In this document: piece by piece, positions 1-8,209 of the stretch
How the letters are laid out: each line of letters opens with the position of its first letter
Position numbering within the stretch: position 1 is the stretch's first letter
Assembly: GCF_018688155.1 (NCBI RefSeq)
Contig: NZ_CP061312.1
Location: forward strand, 434,001 to 498,000
Direction of reading: 5' to 3'
Length of the DNA: 64,000 nucleotides
From: Polynucleobacter sp. AP-Sving-400A-A2
Lineage (GTDB): Bacteria; Pseudomonadota; Gammaproteobacteria; Burkholderiales; Burkholderiaceae
Program-made: the position numbers and the translations under genes
The notes under the pieces: model-generated
Databases searched by the model: none
Told to the model about the DNA's origin: nothing
What the model saw: only the letters and a program-made list of their open reading frames with translations

Positions 1-391
1 CCAAAGAGACTCTGCAGGCACTAAATAGGGGCTTGAGAAGACATATTTCATAAGTAAGGAGAAATAAGGTCCATAAAACCCGATTGTATATCTAATTTAT
101 AGATATAAAAAATTAATATAAGTAAATCAGGAATACTTAATTGGCAAATAAAGCTAAACAAAGTAGAGGAAAAAGCCGATATAAAAGTAGGAGATCAGTT
201 CAAGACTCAAAGATTACATATGAAATCTGGAGCTTTAAGAGATGCAGATGCCAGATAGCTTAAAAAAGTGTAATTGAGGGTCCCGCAAAAATATATAAAA
301 TATATACCTATATATTTTATATATTTTTACTAATCAGATCGAAGTGTTTATCCGTTTAAGTAAGTAAGTGATTAATTAATAGGAGTACAAG
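1..391. other. AT-rich non-coding region upstream of first repeat protein
   Basis: I see no convincing gene here. The stretch is AT-rich and contains a large perfect A/T palindrome (described separately) and, at 381-385, an AGGAG ribosome binding site six bases before the ATG at 392. It probably holds the end of an upstream transcription unit and the promoter of the repeat-protein gene, but I cannot place -35/-10 boxes with confidence. Confidence 0.6.
287..328. repeat. Perfect 20-bp A/T-only inverted repeat
   Basis: Arms at 287-306 and 309-328 are exact reverse complements separated only by CC. Both arms consist solely of A and T and end in a T-run on the plus strand. It could be a factor-independent terminator working in both directions, or a cruciform-prone regulatory site upstream of the repeat-protein gene. 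The palindrome is seen directly; the function is inference. Confidence 0.85.
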
Positions 392-2536
392 ATGACTTTA
401 GCAATCAAAATTGGCGCAAGTTCAAACGTTTATGACAATATTGCCCTTGCCAACTCAATGAGGGGAAATCAAAAACTCTCCATTACTGGCACAGGTGCAG
501 AAATTTATAGCAGCCTTTCTACTCTACTGAGCAATGTAGACGGGATTGGCGCAATAAAGTCGACTAGCGATATAGTTGTGACCGCCGCTGAAGTTGCTAC
601 TAATAAAGCTGTACTCTTAAAGCTAGGAACTAAAAGCCTTGTTTTACAAGGAACTTCAGCAGGTCCTGGTGGTGGTGCAGCAGGTGGTGTGGAGACAAAT
701 ACCAACGTAGCGACCAACTTTACTGCCCTAGATTCTGTGTATACGAAATTTAAGTCATTAAATATCTCTGGCGATACAACGATTGACGTATCTAAATTAA
801 GTACAGCAGTGAATTTAGGTGGCATGGGAATTTTATCCGGAAAAACATTTAATATTTCTGGCACTGGGGCAGACTTGAAGACTTATATGTCTTCTATCCT
901 GAAAAACATTAACAAGATCGGCACTATAGAAATAGCGGCTTTATCAACAGCGGAGTTTACTGCTGACCAGCTAAAGATTGTTGGGGATAAGCTGACTAAA
1001 GCAAATGCGGCCACTTCTACTGTTTTGTTGAAAGATACGGCTGATAGATTACTAACAACAGATGGATTGGCCTTAATCAGTAAGTACAACAATACCAACA
1101 TCAACCCATTACCAACGACAACTACCGTTGCTAGCTTTGTTGACGCTACAGATGTGATCACTGCCACAGCTAACCATAAGCTAAATACAGGTGATGTAGT
1201 TTCATTTAACGGGACAGCCAACGGTGACCTGGTTGATGGCGATAGCTATTATGTTAGAAAACTTTCTGACAGTTCTTTTGCCCTTTATGACACATATGCA
1301 CATGCAGTAGCTACGAGTTCTGTAGTCGGCAAACGTGCTGTAACCACTGGTCTTGCGGGGACATTTAGTAACCAAGTAGGAATTCCACCTACTAGGGTTA
1401 CCACATTAAATGATGTTCAGGTGACTAATGCCTCAGTAGCTCAAGCAGACCGATTTGTTACTTTAACTACTTTAGTAGGTAGCCCTGCAGAAGGTGCAAA
1501 TATTCGCCCCTTAGCAAATATTGTTAGCAAGGTTGATATTGCTGATACCGTTGCCAAGTTAAATGCTGGTACAGATTCAGTTGCTACTTTAGCTAGCTCC
1601 ACTAACGGTGCTACATCAGCTACTAACGGAATTATTACGACAGGTGTACATGGATTTACAACAGGTGATAGAGTTACCTACAGCAGTACAGGTACTGCAT
1701 TATCCGGCCTAGTTAGTGGAGCCAACTACTATGTTGGCGTATTAAGTTCCACTCAATTTGTTTTATATTCAACAAAAGCAGATGCACTAGCTGCTGATAC
1801 TAGTACCCCTGCAAATGCATATGCTACAAGTCCCTGGATAGTGCAAACTACGGCAGGAGCTGGTACTCAAACATTTACTGCTAGTGCATTAGATAAAACA
1901 ATGAGCAATATCGGTAGATTAAAAGATGGTGCTGGCTCTGTAGGGAGAGTGACAATTTTAGGCTCTGGCTCGATTACATCAACAAGCTTAAGTGCAATTA
2001 CAGCTAAAATTGAAAGAGGCGATACAAATACAAAAGCTACATACCAAGCTAAAGCAGTGGATGTCAACAGTAACTTGCAGGCTCTGTATGACAACAAGAC
2101 ATCAACCCTGCCAGGTAATGTTGCACTAGATGAAATCGTAGTTTCCGACGGCTCTACAGTAGGTAAAAAAGCTATTTCATTGTCTTACACACTGTATAAC
2201 CAATTGCAAGCTTCATTCCTTGCTGGTATGGACAACCCTGCTGGCAATCCAGTTACTCCAGTTAACAAGAACTACGCCTTTACTGTAACCGGTGCAGGTT
2301 TTGCTAACACAACTACTCTTCAAGGTGATAAAAACGTAGCTACCTATGCAGTTACAGGGGCTACTTATACTGACTTGTCTACAGCTGGTCAGCTAGTTGC
2401 TGAGTTAGGTAAGTCTAAGTTAAAGACATTGACCTCAGTCAGCATCTCTGACCCAACTCAGAGAAGCACGATTACAACAATATTGAATGCAGTTGGTAAT
2501 CCAGTTGATAGAGCTAAATTAAAGTTAACCGCTTAA
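392..2536 (+). CDS. Repeat-rich putative surface/secreted protein (714 aa)
   Basis: The product is Thr/Ser/Ala/Asn/Gly-rich, lacks cysteine and has no N-terminal signal peptide, so if exported it would need a C-terminal or one-step (type I-like) signal. Residues about 253-307 and 412-465 are two copies of a module with the pattern HxxxTGDxVxY...GxxYYVxxLSxxxFxLY, a motif I associate with large bacterial adhesin-like proteins. Residues 110-135 and 575-660 match segments of the 816-residue protein at 3384, so the two are paralogues. The ATG has an AGGAG site six bases upstream, and a strong terminator follows. No catalytic motif is seen. An S-layer or adhesin role is inference from composition. 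Confidence 0.7.
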   Translation: MTLAIKIGASSNVYDNIALANSMRGNQKLSITGTGAEIYSSLSTLLSNVDGIGAIKSTSDIVVTAAEVATNKAVLLKLGTKSLVLQGTSAGPGGGAAGGVETNTNVATNFTALDSVYTKFKSLNISGDTTIDVSKLSTAVNLGGMGILSGKTFNISGTGADLKTYMSSILKNINKIGTIEIAALSTAEFTADQLKIVGDKLTKANAATSTVLLKDTADRLLTTDGLALISKYNNTNINPLPTTTTVASFVDATDVITATANHKLNTGDVVSFNGTANGDLVDGDSYYVRKLSDSSFALYDTYAHAVATSSVVGKRAVTTGLAGTFSNQVGIPPTRVTTLNDVQVTNASVAQADRFVTLTTLVGSPAEGANIRPLANIVSKVDIADTVAKLNAGTDSVATLASSTNGATSATNGIITTGVHGFTTGDRVTYSSTGTALSGLVSGANYYVGVLSSTQFVLYSTKADALAADTSTPANAYATSPWIVQTTAGAGTQTFTASALDKTMSNIGRLKDGAGSVGRVTILGSGSITSTSLSAITAKIERGDTNTKATYQAKAVDVNSNLQALYDNKTSTLPGNVALDEIVVSDGSTVGKKAISLSYTLYNQLQASFLAGMDNPAGNPVTPVNKNYAFTVTGAGFANTTTLQGDKNVATYAVTGATYTDLSTAGQLVAELGKSKLKTLTSVSISDPTQRSTITTILNAVGNPVDRAKLKLTA

Positions 2537-2563
2537 TCTCATTAGTTAGATTATTTTTGTAAG

Positions 2564-2595
2564 AAACTCGTGATCTTTTTGAAGGTCACGAGTTT
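2564..2595 (+). terminator. Rho-independent terminator of the 714-aa repeat gene
   Basis: Ten-base-pair perfect stem (2564-2573 with 2586-2595), 12-nt loop, followed by a T-run. It lies 27 bases after the stop of the upstream gene. Confidence 0.85.
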
Positions 2596-2918
2596 TTCTT
2601 GCGAGTTCTATATTAAAGTAAAAAATGATTACTAAGGATGAAGAGCGTTTAAGCTAAGGTTTTCTATCAATTATCTTTAGTTATTGTGATCTAGTTGAAA
2701 GCAGAAAGGAAGACTGTTTTCCCAGTATGAGACCATATTCAAATAGACTACTTTTTACTAATTAGTAGACAGTTCAAAGCTCAATAAGCAATAAAATCTC
2801 TACAGTATTTGAGTTACATATGAGGAAGATTGAGTGCTACAAGGCTTTGTTGTTAAAAACACAGTTAATTACCTAATTATTACGTAAAGCTTGAGTGATA
2901 AGAACTTAAGAGATTAGC
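2596..2918. other. Intergenic region, nothing recognised
   Basis: AT-rich spacer between the terminator of the first repeat gene and a small minus-strand gene. I find no supported ORF, RNA gene or repeat in it. Confidence 0.5.
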
Positions 2919-3125
2919 TTAAGCCCTTAAATTCACATGTCTTCCAAGGTCGCCAAGCGGCTCTGTTTTCTGAACTTGGAATTTAAAGTTAGTAGGTTTA
3001 AGCTCTACCCCCTTCATTTCCTCCATTTGCGACTGGGGGCCACCTTTAGTACGCATATCACTTAAAGATGCTCCAGAGGTAGCAAATTGAGATTGGTAGG
3101 AGATTGAAGTATTGATGGCAGCCAT
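2919..3125 (-). CDS. Small hypothetical protein (68 aa)
   Basis: The ATG at 3125 is preceded on the minus strand by AAGGAA at a suitable distance, which supports a real gene despite its size. The product is polar, with an N-terminal Ser/Ala/Gln-rich half and a basic C-terminal half, and has no membrane segment or known motif. It sits alone between two paralogous repeat-protein genes that read the other way. I do not recognise the family and propose no function. Confidence 0.55.
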   Translation of the reverse strand: MAAINTSISYQSQFATSGASLSDMRTKGGPQSQMEEMKGVELKPTNFKFQVQKTEPLGDLGRHVNLRA

Positions 3126-3383
3126 GTTGATTCCTTGAAAATCTAGATACTGATATGCATATCTTTCTATACTCTACAACGAACTGAATTAGTAATCACT
3201 AACTTATTTTCATCTCAAGACCACCTAAGTAGTAAAAAGTCCTGGAGTAAGACATCTAGGCCTCAAATAGAAGATATCGATCTTTAAATGCATCAGTAAA
3301 TAAGTCCATATTTCCTAATGAATAAGCCATTTTTAGCCGTAAATTGACTGTAGGCACTATGTAGGTGCTAATAGGATAATTCA

Positions 3384-5834
3384 ATGACGGCGTTGTATAC
3401 AGTAGGGGGTACCGGGTATAGCACCCTAGTAACTGCCCTTGCCAATCAAGGTAACGTAGCTGTGACAGGCGCTGCAGGCGACCTGTCTGACACCGTATTG
3501 TCTGAACTTGAAGCAAATAGTGCAAGAATTTCTACCATCACGCTGTCGGGTAACGATAACTTATCGTTGACAGGCTCCAAGGTGACATCTTATAAAGACG
3601 TCATTCTGAAGTTAGCTTCTGCAAAATTGAATGTTGCTGACACTGCTGCTGGAATGGGCGGCAATAATTTCAAAAGTCTTGATGCTGTGTATACAAAGAT
3701 TAATGCAATCACTGTAAGTGATGCTGGTCCAGTATCGGTGGCATATAGCGTTTATAGCTCAAATACAAATGAACAAGCTATCGAGGACTTAATACGAGGT
3801 GCTGGCACCAAGGGCATTGCAGTTACTAATTTCTCTGGAAATGCTAGTGCACTGACTGCATTAACAGGCGATGCTGACGTAAAGTCGATTTCCTTAAAAG
3901 ATAGCATTGCAAACCTAACTACAAACGCAACTGCAATTAATGGCAGTAGCAAGATTGTCTCAAGTTCCATTACCGTCTTTGATACCTTAGCAAATATTAA
4001 TACTGATGCTGCAAAAACCCTCGTTGGAACAACGCTTGCAGCTAAGGTATCTTCAGTAGCAATATCTATGGGTGCCGCGGATTTGAGTGTTGAAAATCTG
4101 GCAACTATTAATGCATTGCCAGATGCAATTAAATCAAAAGTCAGTATTAGTATTAACGATAGTGTTGCCAATCTGAATACAAACTCAACAGGAATTAATG
4201 CTAATAGTAGGGTTGCCTCAAATTCGATTACTGTTTCAGATACATTAGCAAATATTTCTGCAAGCGCTGCAAAGACTCTGATCGGAAGCACTATCGCAAG
4301 TAAGGTATCTTCAGTCGTAATATCTTTGGCTGCTGCAGATGTGACAACTGCTAATCTTCAAACGATTTATGCATTGCCAGATGCAATCAAATCAAAAGTC
4401 AGCTTTAGTATTAGCGGTAGCGTAAATTCAGTTCCATTAGCGATGTCTGCTACTGAAATGACTTCGGCAAATTTGGCAATTATTAATGCTTTGCCCGATT
4501 CTATTAAATCAAATATTAGTCTTAGCATTACCGGTAGTGCTACAGACATTATCAGAAATTCGGACACCATCACCGCATTGGGTAGCAAGGTTACATCTAT
4601 CGTAGGAACGAATGCATCAATTGCAAATTTAACAACATTAAATTCTTTAAAGAATAAGTTCACAGCAATTGGTATTACAGATATTGGTGCCAACTTAGCT
4701 CAAAGTACTTCGACAAATCACACAGCCTTGGGTGATGCAATCACATCATGGACATCTGGAAAAATTTCTGGCCTCAAATTATTTGCAATACCGTCATCTA
4801 CAGCGCTTACGACAATTTTATCGGCAGTTTCTGGTAACAGCATTGCTGTCTCAGTTTCCGATACAGCGTCTAATTTGAACAAAGATTTGGCATCGGCAAG
4901 TTCAGTAATTGGATCTAACATCAGCAATCTATCATCCGTTGCTGTTAGTGATGGCACATTACTGAAAAAAGCAGTATTGAATATGTCTAGCGCACAATAC
5001 ACTGCTTTAAAAATCAAATTAACTGGTCAGAACACTTTTATTTTGAGTACAGTCCCATATGCTGACTACAACACAGTAAAAAATGATACCGCTGTTCTCA
5101 AATACAGCGTTCAGGATACTTATGCAAATTTAGCATCAGCTGATCTATCGACAATGCTTAGTAATACCAGTTTATTAGGTCTGAAGATTACAAATGCAGC
5201 CGTTGCAGACGTGAGTACGATTAGTGCGCAATATGCAGCATTATCTCCCTCTTATAGAAATAAATTAAATTCTGTAACAGTGACAGATACTTCATCCAAT
5301 TTATTGGGAAGCGCTTCCACATTAACCAGCCTGAGAAGCAATAATCTAATTAAGAACATCTATGCAACAGGAGCAAGCCTTGCTAATGTTCTAACACTCA
5401 AATCCAACCCTAAGGTCACTGGTATTACTGTTTCTGATACAGAAGCGAATTTCAAACTGGGCGCTAATGCTTCATTAGTCTCTTACTCAAGAGTAACGAG
5501 TTTTTCTTTAACTGCAGTTGGTACAGCCTCCTTATCCGGCACTAACAATTACCTCAGTAACAGCAAGATCACATCAATTGACGTGGCTGACACTCTCACG
5601 AATATCAATGCAATTAGCGATACTATTATGAACAATTCAAAACTCAATCAAATTACTGCAAACTCAATCCTCATTAGTCAAATTGGTACAGTCGGTGACG
5701 CAACTACACTGAGTGGTAAAACTAAAGTTGCTGCAATCAATGTGTCTGATTCTTGGGCGAATATTAAAACTTATTTCTCGACTGGTCCCGGTACAACTCA
5801 AAACTTAAAAGTCAAATCGTTCACTGTGGTTTGA
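3384..5834 (+). CDS. Repeat-rich putative surface/secreted protein (816 aa)
   Basis: Paralogue of the 714-residue protein at 392. It is a chain of modules centred on the pattern (I/V)xVSDTxANL, visible near residues 170, 197, 258, 283, 490, 576, 633, 681, 733 and 787. Residues 173-258 and 259-344 are a tandem duplication of 86 residues, with a shortened third copy to about 391. There is no cysteine, signal peptide or RTX-type GGxGxD repeat. Segments around residues 96-115 (SLDAVYTKI) and 518-592 (VSDG...KKA...Y..L) match the first protein. An extracellular structural role is inferred from composition only. Weak ribosome site AGGA before ATG 3384. Confidence 0.7.
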   Translation: MTALYTVGGTGYSTLVTALANQGNVAVTGAAGDLSDTVLSELEANSARISTITLSGNDNLSLTGSKVTSYKDVILKLASAKLNVADTAAGMGGNNFKSLDAVYTKINAITVSDAGPVSVAYSVYSSNTNEQAIEDLIRGAGTKGIAVTNFSGNASALTALTGDADVKSISLKDSIANLTTNATAINGSSKIVSSSITVFDTLANINTDAAKTLVGTTLAAKVSSVAISMGAADLSVENLATINALPDAIKSKVSISINDSVANLNTNSTGINANSRVASNSITVSDTLANISASAAKTLIGSTIASKVSSVVISLAAADVTTANLQTIYALPDAIKSKVSFSISGSVNSVPLAMSATEMTSANLAIINALPDSIKSNISLSITGSATDIIRNSDTITALGSKVTSIVGTNASIANLTTLNSLKNKFTAIGITDIGANLAQSTSTNHTALGDAITSWTSGKISGLKLFAIPSSTALTTILSAVSGNSIAVSVSDTASNLNKDLASASSVIGSNISNLSSVAVSDGTLLKKAVLNMSSAQYTALKIKLTGQNTFILSTVPYADYNTVKNDTAVLKYSVQDTYANLASADLSTMLSNTSLLGLKITNAAVADVSTISAQYAALSPSYRNKLNSVTVTDTSSNLLGSASTLTSLRSNNLIKNIYATGASLANVLTLKSNPKVTGITVSDTEANFKLGANASLVSYSRVTSFSLTAVGTASLSGTNNYLSNSKITSIDVADTLTNINAISDTIMNNSKLNQITANSILISQIGTVGDATTLSGKTKVAAINVSDSWANIKTYFSTGPGTTQNLKVKSFTVV
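3900..4415 (+). repeat. Tandem 258-bp coding duplication
   Basis: Two consecutive 258-bp units (3900-4157 and 4158-4415) encode 86-residue copies beginning DSIANL/DSVANL and containing ALPDAIKSKVS. Nucleotide similarity between them is still clear by eye. A third, internally shortened copy follows. This indicates growth of the protein by unequal crossing over or slippage. Confidence 0.8.
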
Positions 5835-5943
5835 TGATCGGTAATTAATGCAAAATATGACTTGAGATAGCCCTCATATGATTGCTCCATCTGGTTTTGG
5901 TATTCAAAATGGATTTAGACGCTAGAGTGATTGGTGGTTGACT

Positions 5944-6810
5944 ATGTTGAGTAATATCAAGATCGCTTTATCTGCGGTAATTTCTGCTGGTTCAAAGTCA
6001 AGGACGGCAAAAGAAGGTTTGTTGTATGAAGGCCAAACACTCTGTGGGCTCGCAAGAGTAACGCAAGATTGTGATGGTATCCGCACACTACGCTTTGGAA
6101 AAAATGGGCCACGTCAAAGCATCGTTAAACCAGGCGACCTCAATTATCTGGGATTGCCCTATACAAAATCGGCGATGATCGGCCTGGCGTTTGCTCAAAA
6201 TGTTGATCGCGTACTGGTGATTGGGGTAGGGGGTGGCTCAATACCCATGTTTTTGCGCAAACACTATCCAAGCGCACACATCGATGTGGTTGATATTGAT
6301 CCGCAAATTATTGCTTTAGCAAAGCAATATTTTAATTTTGCGGAGAATCGTTCTTTAATCTCTCACGTACAAGATGGTCGAACCTTTATTGAAAATGCTC
6401 AAAAGCCCTACGACCTGATTTTTTTAGATGCATTTACAGCAGCAGGAATACCAAAGCACTTGGCAACCAAAGAGTTTTTGTTGTCCATGAAAAATGCTCT
6501 CAATGCCTCTGGCGCCATCATTACCAATATGTGGAGCTCTGCCACTGCCAATCCCCTCTATAAACCCATGCTACGCACTTACCAGGAAGTCTTTGATGAG
6601 GTCTACACCTTAAGGGTCCCAAAAGCAGCTAACAAGGTTGTGATTGCGCTGCCAATATTAAAAAAGGTGGGCTTAAATGGCATTGCAGAGTATGCGCAGC
6701 AGATCAGCGTGCAAAGGAATTTGCCATTTGATTTGAGCGAATTATTACAACCCGGATTGGTCAGGTTAATCGATCTTCAGGGCAGCAAAATACTGCTCGA
6801 TAGCGAATAA
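5944..6810 (+). CDS. Spermidine synthase-like (SpeE-fold) methyltransferase family protein
   Basis: The product has a Rossmann fold of the spermidine synthase type: glycine-rich nucleotide loop VIGVGGGSIP (residues about 91-100), acidic strand end VDIDPQ, then DGRTF and the LDAF segment followed by IPKHLATKEFL, the usual order in SpeE-like proteins. It lacks the N-terminal beta domain of true spermidine synthases, so polyamine synthesis is not assured; many such proteins have unknown substrates. An in-frame TTG lies at 5938, but ATG 5944 is better spaced from GGTGG at 5933-5937. It follows the repeat gene on the same strand; a link to its product is possible but unproven. Confidence 0.75.
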   Translation: MLSNIKIALSAVISAGSKSRTAKEGLLYEGQTLCGLARVTQDCDGIRTLRFGKNGPRQSIVKPGDLNYLGLPYTKSAMIGLAFAQNVDRVLVIGVGGGSIPMFLRKHYPSAHIDVVDIDPQIIALAKQYFNFAENRSLISHVQDGRTFIENAQKPYDLIFLDAFTAAGIPKHLATKEFLLSMKNALNASGAIITNMWSSATANPLYKPMLRTYQEVFDEVYTLRVPKAANKVVIALPILKKVGLNGIAEYAQQISVQRNLPFDLSELLQPGLVRLIDLQGSKILLDSE

Positions 6811-7061
6811 AAGTTAGTAGGTGCTATACATATGGACTCAGCAAGTGGCGATCTACCAATCCCTGCTATTTATATTGATTATTAATACCAATCTGAACTC
6901 GCCAATCACTAAGCGCAAATGAGATTAAAGCCGTAAACTATTATTGGCGTAATGAGGTAATGTTTATCTAGCGTTGCCCTATTTTTGTGCAGCGCAACTT
7001 TTGTTTATGACTTTTTTCTGTTATTTTTTCTCTTCTAGAAATTACAAAGCTTCCAAAAATC

Positions 7062-7328
7062 ATGAGTATGCATTTACCTCATTTTCCTGAAACAACTTTT
7101 ATCCGTTTTAAAGCCCTTGTGGCTTTAACGGTGGCAGATATTTTTCTGGTTCATGATAAATGGCTTACCTTTACCGTGTTGCTGGTCATTGCCCTTGCTT
7201 TAGAGTGGCTCTATCGCAGTTTGCATGAGGTCTTATTGCACAATCATGAAATTGAAAAAGCGACCGAAAAAATTGCCCAGCGCAAAGCCCATCAGAAAGC
7301 AATGGAAGAAGCCGGCGTGCATCATTAA
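7062..7328 (+). CDS. Small membrane protein (88 aa), hypothetical
   Basis: One hydrophobic segment around residues 20-30 and a stronger one at about 35-52 (WLTFTVLLVIALALEWL) are followed by a charged amphipathic C-terminal helix ending in basic and Glu residues (EIEKATEKIAQRKA). This suggests a one- or two-pass inner-membrane protein with a cytoplasmic coiled tail. It converges on the FliG_C-like gene. Family not recognised. Confidence 0.55.
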   Translation: MSMHLPHFPETTFIRFKALVALTVADIFLVHDKWLTFTVLLVIALALEWLYRSLHEVLLHNHEIEKATEKIAQRKAHQKAMEEAGVHH

Positions 7329-7351
7329 GCCGTAGTAACAATACCTATAAC

Positions 7352-7897
7352 TTAGAGGTACTTTTCGTCTAAAGCCGTTTTGCGTAGGGTAATTTTTTGA
7401 GTTTGGTGCAGCTCGTACGCCACTTTCAATACCTCTAACTGCACTGCATCAATTTCTGAGCTTTTCAGCTTCTCGCTATTTTGTAAGTCTTCCCCAATGC
7501 CCCTGGCTCTGGCCTTGGTCATGGCACTTAAGATCTTGATACCCAAGGGCTTGCTCACCTTTTTTAAACAAATCACGAGGCTTTTATCCGAAATCTTGAG
7601 CAGCAGGGTTTGCATATCTAGGCCACTGAGAAAGACCAAGTCTTCAAAGCTGTAGAGGCGATCTAAGATTTCCCTCGCAATTTGGGCATCATGACTTTCT
7701 ACATGCTTTACCCCCAAATCCACCTGGGCTTGATGCAGATGCGCCAAAATGGCGGCAGCATTTTTCACTGTCATGGTTAATGGGCGTTTGATAAAGGCAG
7801 GCTTGAACTGATTAGGGCTTCCAAAAGCAAGAAAGCTTGCGATCCATGCCCGCTGCGTAATCGTGATAGACCCACTTATTGCAGATCCCTTGATCAA
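7352..7897 (-). CDS. Solitary FliG C-terminal-domain protein
   Basis: Residues about 75-168 align by eye with the C-terminal torque-ring domain of the flagellar switch protein FliG: the stretch ILDRLYSFEDLVFLSGLDMQ matches the family's (L/M)FxFEDLxxLxDxxxQ, then LKxxSxxLxxKILSAM, a GEDL segment, SEIDAVQLEVLKVA and a final helix. Only this domain is present (FliG is normally about 330 residues), and no other flagellar gene is in the window, so a motor role is doubtful. The only start for this frame is TTG at 7897 without a clear ribosome site, with a later ATG at 7774. A hydrophobic N-terminus lies in another frame just upstream (see 7812-7958), suggesting a frameshift. Confidence 0.65.
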   Translation of the reverse strand: MIKGSAISGSITITQRAWIASFLAFGSPNQFKPAFIKRPLTMTVKNAAAILAHLHQAQVDLGVKHVESHDAQIAREILDRLYSFEDLVFLSGLDMQTLLLKISDKSLVICLKKVSKPLGIKILSAMTKARARGIGEDLQNSEKLKSSEIDAVQLEVLKVAYELHQTQKITLRKTALDEKYL

Positions 7898-7958
7898 TGA
7901 ATAGCGCTAAGCCTAAGACTGTCAGAGCGCTAAGGAGATATTTATATACAAGCTTCAT
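7812..7958 (-). other. Short ORF with membrane anchor, probable shifted N-terminus of FliG_C gene
   Basis: From ATG 7958 the minus strand encodes 48 residues beginning MKLVYKYLLSALTVLGLALF, a basic start plus one hydrophobic segment, then a stop at 7812. It overlaps the start of the FliG_C-like frame, shifted by one base, with a slip-prone TTGCTTTTGG near the overlap. The simplest reading is one membrane-anchored FliG_C protein split by a frameshift (mutation, sequencing error, or programmed). It could instead be a separate mini-gene. Confidence 0.35.
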
Positions 7959-8209
7959 GATTAGCCTATTGTAGGTTTGGAGCGAAATTTATACAAAGTC
8001 GCACTTTTACCCCAGATTAAAGGTGTTCTTATCGTACTTTGGGAGGGGTGGCCACCTATCTCACTGCCCAAAAGCCCCAGTTAGTGATCATCTGCGTCAA
8101 ATCACGTTTTTTTATACCAAATTTTGCGGTTTTTAGTCATTTAAGGGGTAAATGAAAGCGTCACTTTAGCCGTAATAAGTTCAATATAACTATAATTTTT
8201 AGGCAAAAA
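7959..8209. other. Intergenic region before the octapeptide-repeat gene
   Basis: Divergent promoter space between the FliG_C-like locus (minus) and the 1205-residue repeat gene (plus). AGG at 8201-8203 is a plausible ribosome site for GTG 8210. No gene is seen. Confidence 0.5.
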
